DNA of 64,000 nucleotides from Rhea pennata (taxonomy: Eukaryota; Chordata; Aves; Rheiformes; Rheidae): contig NC_084702.1 of NCBI RefSeq assembly GCF_028389875.1, forward strand, positions 40,361,053-40,425,052, written 5' to 3'. Below are positions 44,701-56,700 of this stretch, one piece after another. Position 1 is the stretch's first letter. Every line of letters begins with the position of its first letter. Position numbers and translations under genes: made by a program. The notes below the pieces were generated by a model. It had not been told where the DNA came from, made no database searches, and saw nothing but the letters and a program-made list of their open reading frames with translations.

Positions 44701-47700
44701 AGAATTGATTAAATATTTACTTTCCCACCATTTTAAAGGAACATATGTTATTTTTCAGGCTTGTATGGATAGGGAAGCAGAAATAGCAATGTTGAATACA
44801 ATTTTAATAATTTTTATGACATATTCATAACATACTTACTCTCTCAAAGCAAAAACATCATTTATCAGCTGGAGCCTGCTAACAGCGGGAATAGCCTGCA
44901 GAAAGTATTCATTTGGTGATAACAGATCTACACATTTCATTAAAAAAAAAGCTTTATTATGTTTCAAAAATGAGACAAAGATCCCAACATCTTTTCTAAG
45001 CCAAAAATCTTATACAGAAGATGACAAAATAGGATCTGGCATCTTAAGCTGAAATTGTTACTGGGCTTTTATAAGCATTTATATATAAACATACAACACT
45101 AAATGCTAAACTTCAAACCTCTCTTACTTGCACACTGGAATGAACATAAAAATAAGGAGACTGCACAGAACCTAACAAAAATCCTGGTTGTAACATTTTG
45201 GTACAGGCTTTTTTCCTTTTAAGCCTCTGTACAGAGTACATTGCTAATATTAGCCCAAAGCAGAATCCAACACTATCATTAAATGACTGAGGAAAACCTT
45301 TAGTTGAACCTCTACTGAGAACCTGTGCTCTCAAAGACCATTGGTCCCTTCTCATCTTTCCTCCTTTTGTGCCAGTACAACCTGGCCACTGCTCTGGCAA
45401 ATTCTCCTGCTGCCCAGTGCCTATGCACTGCCCCAAGACTACACATGCCTATATTTGTGCTGACTTAGATTTGGTGTGAAAGAAAAGCCTAGAAGAAAGT
45501 AAGCCAATATGCTGTAGAAAGGCTTTAATCAGAGCTATGCGCTCCGACTGGCACAGTGTTCAAGCCTTCCAGAGAAGTAATCTCAACTCCCTTAATCTAT
45601 TGTTAAATGCACCCCAGACTTCAAACATTTAAGCCTTCTCATCTTTGGTATCAAGCCCAATAAACTGACATTATCACCTAAGCTACGCTCCTGGTTTAGG
45701 CAACTTTAAATACTATGCAACCCCATATGAGGTCATATACATAGGCTGTTCTGTATCTTTCATCTTCAGTCCAAGCTATGGTAAGTTAGAGGTTGCATGA
45801 GTAGCCTGTTGAATCAGCAAGCTATTTCAATTCCACCAGATCAGAACTTTTTTGCTTAATTCTAAACACACATAAAGCTCAGTCACATATCCATACTGGT
45901 AACTTTTTAAACCAAATTTAAGAGATAAGAACCACAAGTTGTTAAGATAATGCTGAAGGCAGGATGTGATCCAATGTAAATTATTTTTCAGCCTACTGTT
46001 TATGTGAATTTATTTGGGCCTGTTCCTATTCCACTGTGGAACACTGCCAGTGACATTAGCGGTGCAGTTGTGGGTTGCTTATTTGCGATATATAGGCTTC
46101 TCCTTGTTCCATTTTTAAATCAAAGCAATTACTGGTAAAAATTCCAAGAAGAAATATATGGAAAGAAGTTTGCTTGTAAGTTTGAAAAAATAATCACAAT
46201 CTTACCTTTGGATCATTTTCAAGCAAGTGTGCCAATCTTTTTAAGTTTAATTGATCATAATTAACTCTATAGTATCCAGATACATTTACATTTAGCAGGA
46301 TCCAGTCATGTTCTGATTCCGATACTTGCATTTCGGGAAACACTTCTGTAAAGTAACATTAAAGTTTAGCAATTCACAGAAAATAAAATGCTACAGTCTC
46401 TTGCATTTATAAACACTGTGTTCAGTGCTCTTCTGATATCTAAGACAAGTTGGAGACTAGACACAAAGAATCCCCTAAACGCCAGATGCATTTGAGCTCT
46501 AAGTTCTGCACAGTGGAAGAACTTCAACAAGCAACTGATTCCCCCAGGTCACCCTGAAGATGGCAAAGGGGAGGCTGAAGAACCAACTTGCTTACTCAAA
46601 AGAACTGGCTAGCAGGTGGCAGTGAGAGTTCAGAAAGGTTATCTGGGGAAAAAAGAAAAAAAAAAGAAAAAAAGACTGGATGAGGAGCAATATTCCCGCA
46701 CACTTGCTGCTTCCAGTGTTACTGCAAAACACAACTCTACCTCACACAAGAGCTGACCTGCTATCAGTAACCAGGTAAGTCAACGGACTAGGGAAGGTCT
46801 AGGGAAGCAGAATAGCTAAATTGATGCAACAGACACACAATCAAAAACTGTAGCTGTAAATAAATTCTGTAGCCCTCATGAGTCATATCACTCACTAACG
46901 GCCTCCTTCTGCAGTTCCGTTTCACGTAGTTATTGCCCAGACTGTGTCTGATTATCTGCTTCTGCTAACCAAAGTTACAACTCAAGGAACGATGAAGCTT
47001 TGAAGGCTCTAAGCTGCTTCATCGCAAGAGAATCTGAATGCTGTTTGAATTGGGTTTTATCAGCCTGATTTAAGAAGAAATCAAACGAAGACTTACAAAA
47101 TAAATAAAATAAATAAATAAATACCCAGGTCTAAGGATTACATTCTTCTCAAAAAAATCATTTATTGGAAAGCACTGAGATGAGGAAAAAAAGTGTTCTA
47201 TTCGACTGGATATAAAATCATAGAAGTAAGTGCCTAAATCATAGAATTAGTAAGGTTGGAAGGGACCTCCAGAGATCATCTAGTCCAACCCCCAAACAAG
47301 TGACCCACACAGGGATCAAACCCACAACCTTATTAGCACCATGCTCTAACCAACTGAGCTAAACCTATAGGCCCATAAACTCACTTTTTTATTATAAACC
47401 TTTAGATTTTTTTTTTAATTCTACTCTTCTGGTAAGACCATATAACCAAATTAAATTATATGGTGTTGAAAATATGCATTTTCTGTTTTTACAGATATCC
47501 ATACATGACAGTATTGGGTCACTTTGTATAGCTGTTACCAATTTTTTTCAGTCTTCATATCTATTACTTGAGCTGAATCATTTTCTGATGTATCATGGCC
47601 AAAATCTGAGGCCCTTTATATATTCAAAACCTCTCACTACTGTCAATGGGACCTGCTGGAATAAGAATAATATAGAAATGTGAGTAGCTTTGAATTTAGA

Positions 47701-50700
47701 CTTGTGAGCAAAATAACAAATCAAAATCACTGTGGAATCTCTACTCAGAATGTACATTCTACAATATTACTAAAAACATACTCTAAATCTTGACTGCAAC
47801 TTAGAGAAAAACAATACAATAACTTATCCGAAATTCTATTGATATTGTAATACAAAAGTTAACACAATAGGTAAGTGTAGACTTTGCTGTGCTAAGGTTT
47901 TTACCTCTATTTTATTCAATTCAAATAGATCTTCTCTTTATACAAGTGTTTAGGCATGTTGTTATCAGCTTGTTTTTAACATGTATGAACTAACTCATTA
48001 CTTACTGCTGCTGTTATCAAGCCACAGTAAGGGTTGTGGTGATCCATTTCTCATCCAAGAAATAGGAACAATCCAAGTGTTACTTAGAGAGAGGGGGGGA
48101 GAAAAAAAAAAGAGAGAAAGATAATCAATGCTTAAAAGACAAGCTCTCAACTGATGCTAAACTAGATTGCAATGAGTCCTTATCTCCATCTACCCTTCTT
48201 CTCTGACACACAAAACCTGTTAAGATGGTGGTACTTACGCTGGATCAGCCCCCCTCAGCCTCACTGAAGATAGAGAAAGTTTTGACATGGGTTACAACAG
48301 GGTCTCATATTCAGACTACTGTTCTGTATCAGATCTTTGAATATCACTGTATTTCTGTGGTCTGCTTCCCTCCTCCAGGCAGTAATTTTATTTTCTTCAC
48401 CTACTGCACTTCCCTCTGTTTCTGGAAACAGTCAAGTTCCTTTTCAGAAGCATCTCTTCTAAAAAAGGCTCCCGGCAGGCAATACAATCTTAATTTTGAC
48501 AACTTCAGTTTCCTTTCTGAGAAAATGTAAACCTCTTAGAGAAAGAAAGGAAAGCTACAAAATCTGCAAGTTCAAGGAAATGAAGAATCCTGTAATGAAT
48601 TTCCTGGATTTGCTTAAATTCCCATGACATTGCGCTTTGCTGGAGCTACAGTAAAGGACTTAACATTTGTTACTTGGAATTTCCTATCTGAGCTAAGCAA
48701 ATAGGTTGAATAGACTAATGCTCTGCACTTCCTCAAGGCTGGAAGTGAAGAAAACTCTGTGGTTCTCATCAGACCTCTCTTGTGGTTGTGCATGTTACCA
48801 GCAACTGCAGCCAGGGAAAAGCTGTTTTGGACTATGCTCTGCTTTGTATTTCTTTCCTGGCCGAGAACTCATTTCATGAGCTCTCCCATGCATCCCAGCA
48901 CTCAGGACAATCATTAGATTTCCTGAAATTTCAAATTCTGTCCATGAGTTCCCAAAATGAGCAACTCTTATCACCACTTTCATGCACCTAAATATGCGGT
49001 GTTTTCAAAAGCACCAGACACTCAGCAACATTTTCTGACAATCAGGAATTTTAGAGCTGTGTCAGGTACTCATTTTTTCAAAAATGGGTTACTTAAGTGT
49101 TTCAATGCAACCCTGTTGTCTTTGCCAAGGCAAAGAAAATGGGAATGTGTGCTGGAAGAAAGCTACAACATGATTCTGCTAGGTCAGTGTAGACAACTGA
49201 GGGATGAGTAGTGAAAAAATGCCAGGCCCCACAGCTTATTAATGGCCAGCATCTGTTATTACAAAGCCATTGGCTGGAAGAGTCACTACTCCAGAGGAAA
49301 GCAACTCTTTGGCAAAACAAACAGCTTACAAACTCCTAACCTCAAACAGATTCTCTCTCTCTTTTTTTTTTTTTTATTGCCAGTTTATGACTAGGGAGCT
49401 AGTAGGAACACAGATCATCAAACCATAATGTCCTAAGAGAAGAGTTTCATGCAAGAAGTAGGGTATCTAAAAATCCTATAAAAATACAAGCTAAACATAC
49501 TTGTAAGAATTAGTACTGTTTTCATTCTTTTTATTAAGAAATTGTTCCTGACTGATTGTGCCAGTGGATAGATTTAATGTTAAAACAGGAAACCCATTTT
49601 GGCATGTCCAGGAATCCATTATTTTTTTTACAGATGCTGGCAACTGAACTTCATCCTGTGCATCTACAACCTTCAAGAGAAACAAGAATTATTAGAGGAA
49701 AATTAACTTCTGTGGAGTTTGCTGGTCAAGGCACAAAATCAAATACTATCAAACATTGACACTATTATAGAGAGCGCATACACCCTTATGAGAATTGAGA
49801 TGACATTTCTCATTCTTTTATCTTCACTACTAACTTTTCTCTTTTTCGTTTAATATATTTGCACCTTTGTACGACTGATGACAATTTGTTTATTTTATTC
49901 ACACAAAACTGCTGGAACACAAAGATTTTTAAAAGCAACAGCCTAATGAACAAATTCAATAGTAGCAACATATGGGAAAAGATACTAAGCTACTGTCCAA
50001 ATCACTGTGAATTAGCATCGTCTCTATTGTCTTAAAAGATGTGCCTTGCACATCTGAAATTGTGGCATTCTTGTTCTTAATCTGAGACAGTTTGCAGCAC
50101 AACAGAAGACTTCTTTAGAGAAAGAGTGAGGTGGATTTTTTTTTTTAATAAACGTATTATTAACATCTGTTTTCTTACTCAGATTCCTGCCAAAACCAGC
50201 AAAGGGTGAAATGCTGAACTACTGCCGCAGATGTAGACTTTGCTGAATCTGTGACACATCAGCATCTTTCAAACTCAGTATCTCAGTTTGCTCTGGCAAA
50301 CTTATTCTTCCCCCAAAAAATAGGTTCTGCAATTTCAGGCAAGCTGAGGCAATCTGAAACAAAACTCCATCCTGTCCCTGATCTTCCACCTCATCTTTCT
50401 ACTCCTGGTACTTAGTTCCACTGATCAAGTGGACAGTTAAGTAGACAAACAAATATTTAAGATCTTTGCCCAAAGAGCCAAAGGAAATTGTATGCAAGGG
50501 AAAAACTGAATTAGGAACAGCCAAATCCCAATTCAATCTTCTACAAAGAGTATATTCCCCAAATTTGGCCTATACCAAATACCAGAGCAAGAATAGTAGA
50601 GATAAAATGAATACCATTTGTATGTGGGTCCACAGATCATCTTGGTTAGCATTTGAATAAGAAAATGTTTTCAGATAAGACTGCAAAGAAAAAGAAGAAT

Positions 50701-53700
50701 TCATGCAGGTTCAGTGAAAACATCAACAAGACAGAAACTAATCTGTACAACTGTTATTTTCAAGCTGATAAATCAAGACGAAGATACTAATTTTTCAAAC
50801 TTACATTGAGTGCTCTGATAAACAGTTTCTCGGTCAGAAAGTTAGAAAGCATCCAGGTAATGGAAGCCCCCTGAAGTACAGAAAAGCTACATAAGCATAT
50901 GAATTATTACTGCAAGTATTATAACATGTATTTTTTTTAAACTGTATTTCAGAGATATATCTGGCTATTCCTACACTTCATATTTTATGGAGGTTACAAA
51001 TTTATTCTTTTTTTCGTAGGCAAATAGATTTGCAACATTCAGTCTATGAGCTGTAGAAACAAATTTTGAACAATAAAATCCCACAAAAGACAGTATATTA
51101 CAAGATACTGTTACATTCACTGTTCTGCTCAAGTGTACTTTGCACCATATTAGCCTAGAATATATGAGAAAAGGGAAGATTTTTTTTTCCTCACCTTATC
51201 ATACGTGATGTAGTCAAATAGAGTAGTTAAGAAAAATGATCCTTTGATCTTGTCTTCATTTGCTGACAGTGATCGAACTCCTATTACACTGTCCCCTTTT
51301 AAGGTGGGTTGTACAACACGATCATAAAGGATTTGATCCTGAAAGTAGAAGACAAATCTAAGTGCATCGTGAGTCAAAAAGTAAATACTTATTCTCAGAC
51401 AGAGAATCCGGGTTATGCAATTAGTACTAACAGAAATAGCCAGTCAATAAACAAGCAACAGTCTTTTTCTCCCTTCTCTAACTTTCACAAAAAGTAAAAC
51501 AAACTTCGCATCCAAGCGTAACATTTTCTAGATGCAACATTATTATTTAGGGCAGTGGAAGCTCTACATCGGAGAAGACTCTGGGCTTGTTTCTGTTAAA
51601 GGTAGTTATACTGTAATCCTCAAGGAAAAAGAAGTCAGCTGTATTATAGCAAATCACAAAAAACTCCCTGCAAGTTTGTATCTGGTTTACATATATATCT
51701 CATTAATCTGACAGCATCTTCCATCTAGCCTCTGTATTGCTTCTGCTGCAATTCTGATTAAAGAAAAAAAAAATGAAGATTACACTACTGAGAACACGAA
51801 GAGTTAACAGTTGCACTAAGCAGCACTTCTGATGTCACCAAGGAAAAAATATGAGGAAAAACTGCTCCTTTGCTGTAAATCAACGAAGTTCTTTTTCATA
51901 GAATCATAGAATCAGTGAGGTTGGAAGGGACCTCTGGAGATCATCCAGTCCAACCTCCCTGCTCAGCAGGGTCACCTAGAGCATGTGAGACAGGGTTGCG
52001 TCCAGGCAGGCCTTGAAGATCCAGAGAAGGAGACTCCACAGCCTCCCTGGGCAGATGATACTTTTTTTTGCAAATGATACTACAGTTCCCACCAGCTGAG
52101 CATCTGTCCTAAGACCATAAGGCAAGTGAAATAACCAGGTGAAGAAAGAACTTACACTGCTAAAGCACTCCAGGCCAGTTTGAGCACCTGGATTTGTCAA
52201 AGGGAAGAACACAGCTTTTAATAAATAAGATGAAATGTTTGCTTATTTTTCTCTTTTTGTAAAGAGCCAGTAAATTTCAGAGCAGGTTTTATAATTTTCC
52301 CAGTTCACTGTGTCATTTTGTGTGGCCCAAAACCTGCACAACAAAACCCTGTGTTCTTACATCTCTGTAATTTATTCCGGATTTCAAAGGCAAATCACTT
52401 TCCATTTATCAAATGGAATTAGTACCCTCTATTAAAACTTACTTTATGAAAATAAAATTGTTTTATTTAGAAGCTTGCCCTTCTAAATATCAAAGATCAA
52501 AATTAAAAGGGAGATAAATACTTATTTCCAGTTCAAAACTTGGTAGCCTTTATACTTTGCAATGATACTACAATGCTGCTTCACAGAGAATGAAGTAACC
52601 TGTTGTTGAAGTCCAAAGAAAGAGGTTAGTATACACCATGACATAAAAATCCTCCTGATAGAATTTGTTGGAAATGTCTGCATTAGTTTACAATCAAGCA
52701 TGCAATTAAGTACTTTGGTGAATCAGAGAAGGAAAGTGATGAATGGTCCTTCGTATAAGCCAGATGAAAAACAGACCAGACCGATCACTAAGAAACCAGG
52801 AGATGGTTTGTGTTTTTTCCGGTTTTGCTTCCAGTCTATCACAGGTTAGGTTTTAAAAACAGTAGGAGTTTGGGGGTTTAATAGAGCACAGTTCAGGGGT
52901 TTAGATTAAACTTTTGAGAGTAACATACAGAAATCAAGAATACAAAGCCATTGTGAGAACAAGGAAACCTAAGCACAGTAACCCAACCTATCTGGAGACT
53001 TATCACACAAGAATTGTACAGTTAAAGGCAACATTCTCTACATTTAGTAAATTTAGTTCTCCCAGTATGTTAAGCATCTAAAATATCTCCAAAGACTAAA
53101 CCATAGCTAGTTTATTTTGCTCATATAAAGCACAAATAAAAAGCAATCCTACAGTGGAGAACTTTTATCTAGTTTTGCTTTGGTTGATCAGTAAATCTTG
53201 TTTTTCTGTAACAATGAGGAAGAGATTTTTCCATAAGTTTACTTGCATTTTGACTGGAAAATTCATTGATAGTCTTATAGTTATGTGAGAGCCACGTACA
53301 TATTACTCAGTTCCCAGTCACTGGGCCACGTACTGGTCTCAGTTAAACCAGAAGGATTTACAGTAACTTCTATTGGATTGTATGGATGTAGATTTGATGA
53401 AGAATGTCAGTTTTCATAGTACAACTACATTAGAGGGTGGGAAACTGTCCTAACTTTCAGCCAAGTTCCTGCTGGTTGGCACCAAGCTTTCAGAACTACC
53501 TAACCAACGGAAAACACTAGGTTCAGACACACAGGAGGACTTCTGACTTGCAAATCCAGGCATTACAGCTGAGAATAAAGGCTGCTTTAAACAGAAGAAA
53601 ATATGAAACTTTCCAAAAACATAAACCTTTCACACCCAGCTTATCAGATGTGGAATCTTTACTGCAGGTAGATAAGACAGATGTAGACTCAATTGAGTTG

Positions 53701-56700
53701 TACTCAAAAGTTAAGCTGCCAAGGCCCAGGCAGCACGCTGATTTCTCTCACCTAACACAGAAGGGAGAAATACAAAGGTACATGAGATACAGAGTGTCCA
53801 GTTCTTTCATAAACAGGGCTTGGTACCAGGTGGAGGGAAACTCTGCTACAGAATCCAGAGGAGAGAGGAAAAAAAAATTGAAAGGAAAGGAGTGTTTTAG
53901 TAAACAACAGATCCGGAGTAAAATGACAGGCCCACTTCTCCAGCTCATTGTCACTGCAGAATCAGCTGTCCAGCCATCCTCTGCGCCAACTGGAGAAGAA
54001 CTGTGTTTGATCACAACCCCCTTGCAGAAAAAATACCTTTGGGAAAGGATCAAGACCTGCTGACAGCTCCCAGGGGAGTTAAGTTACTAATGCCATGGCT
54101 GAATTAAATACCATCTCTTGCATCTTCCTTTTCTTCCTACATGCTGGAACAATTCAACTTTAGCACTTACCAGTGAAAGCTTGGGTTCAATAAAAGTAGC
54201 TCCCAGGTACTGAAAGTAAGATACCAGTCCTTCTTTAAGCCACAGATCATTCCACCAGTTCATAGTAACCAGATTTCCAAACCACTTAAATAGAAAGAAA
54301 AAAAATGTCTCAACATCTCTCTGAGCTGCTGTTTTTATGCTTGTAAGTTAGAAATATCTATGCCCAGGAGACTCTAATGTGCACAGGTCAACTGGATAAA
54401 ATCCTGCATGTTCCTTCAGTTAGTAGAAATTCAGTAGGACAAAGACACATCACAGAAGAGGTTAGATGTTCAAGTCAGCTACTTTTTAATTGCTTCATAC
54501 TTCATACCATGAGCACATGAACGATTTTATATCAATCTTATTCTATTTAACTGGAAATATTTCCCAATAAAACGTATAGGTTCAGAAAAATCTGATCAGG
54601 CTATTATTAAAAAATAGCATTTATCAAACCATTACAAAAGTGTTTTTTCAAAGAGTCATTCTTAAATGAAATAAATTGTTTTTCTTTGTTCTTAATGAAA
54701 GAAAATTGTCAAGTGGATGATAAAACAGAATTGGGAAAATAACTATTTCCAAAACCAGCAAATCCATATACTGGTGAGCAATAAGACTTCTAAAATAGCT
54801 GCTATGTACTCATATTTGGCAGTCTATATTTAACAAAACACCAGTCATTTGAGGATTTGTGTTTTATCTGTTAATTTTTAAAATCTTGGTCTATAACTAT
54901 GTTTTAAAATAGAGCTTAATTAAGTACTAATGTGTATTTTATTTGCCTACAATAAAAACACTCTATTCATCTGAAGGTCTAAAAAGTTAGACTTTGTCAG
55001 GAGGGCATAAATGTGCAGAAGCCAAGTTAAACTCTTTTGCTAACTTTGTTGACTAACTACTTTCTTCTGGCAAACAACAACAACAAAAAAACCCATAATC
55101 AATAAAAAAGTGAAATTGTATTATCATTCCAATCTAAATAAAAAAGTACGTTGAAAGTCTCTATGAAAACTGCACAAAGTTCCAGCTATATTGTAAAATG
55201 TTCTTATTTTACATTTGTTCTATAATATCATAAGGTGTTTTTTTAAGGAAAAAAAATAACCTCTTCCAAAACATATGTGCATTCCCACTAATGAAGTCCA
55301 TTCATCCCCCCACTGAGGTACTAAGCATAGTGTGTACAGAGAATACTGTATCATCCCTACTTCTACAGATTTTTCTATTATAGCATTTGGGTATTGTGTA
55401 AAAAATATGAACAAAAAATGTTAAAAATAATAAATCATATGAAATAAGTATAAATTAAGCAAAAATAATCAAAACAAAAATAATCAAAAAATAAAATTAA
55501 AAAATTAGGTGGTTCGTTAACAGTTTTGTACAAGTATTGTACAGTCAGCATGCAGGCCATAATCTGAAAGAATTTCAGATTTTTCAATCAGATTTGGCAC
55601 TGATTTAGCAACTGAATGTACGTTCAATTGAATGTACAAAACCTTCAATCTCCTAGTGCTCCATGGATATGGATTTCGTTAATGTTTTAATAGCTCTCTC
55701 TATTTGCCACTAATTTTTTCACATCTCTTTACAGTCAAGTCACCATTTTTTCTCCTATTAGTCAATGACTTTGCACCATCAGCAACTGGAAGGAAATCAA
55801 TTTATAGACAAATAAGTGTACCAAATTGTTTACCACATGCCTGGTGTCCTATCTCATGTGATGCAGTTATGGCAATCATAGCCTTTCTGTCTGTGAATTT
55901 ATCTCTTGGGAGGTACATCAATAATGATTCTTGGAAAGTCATTAGCCCCCAGTTTTCCATAGCACCTCCTTCCCAAGCAGGTAGTGCAATCAGATCTAAA
56001 TTGATTCAAATAGGAGGGAAAACAAAAACACAAAACCTTTCAAATTTCCAGAAATAAAATGCTCTCAAATATTCTATACATATCCAGTGTGCAGTTAAAA
56101 GATACATTTTTATTGGTTCTTTGCTATATCATGGTAACACTCTAGAAAATTCTGGTCCATTAAAAAAAATAAAAATAAAAAGTAATCTCACCTGTCTTTG
56201 CCAAAGGGTAGCTGATATTAAGCAAGTCTTCCAGGAATGAAAATATTGGGCCTGTGATATTTAAAGCATAGTCGACATACCCATTTTGAACTGCCTCTTT
56301 CCGAGCCCAAATACGTATCTGCAATAAAACAAGGAAGTATTATTTTAGACAGTCCTCATATTTTCATTTTCTTTGTTTCTCTTCTGTGAATTACTGTTTG
56401 AAAATGCTGTCTGCCCACACTAGATTATGCAATAAAGCTTTTCATCAAAAATCCAGCTCAAGTAGTGCTTGATATGGAGCAGAGCCTAATCCCACCAAAA
56501 TCTAGTACAGTTCTGGCACTTCAAAAGAGCCAAGAGTTGAATACAAATGGATTCCCAAGTATTCTTTTATTAAATAGGAAATGCTCTGAAAGTACTCAGA
56601 TGCACACATCTTAAGCCAGTGTATTCCAGCCAGTGAGCCTGGGGGACAAGTTTTCCTTCAGCCCACCACTGGGTCCCTGAAGAGAAGCAAAGTGATGTTT

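Noticed and set aside
55704-56057. 117-aa plus-strand open frame
   Set aside because: It is antisense to LVRN exon 5, which explains the coding-like sequence.
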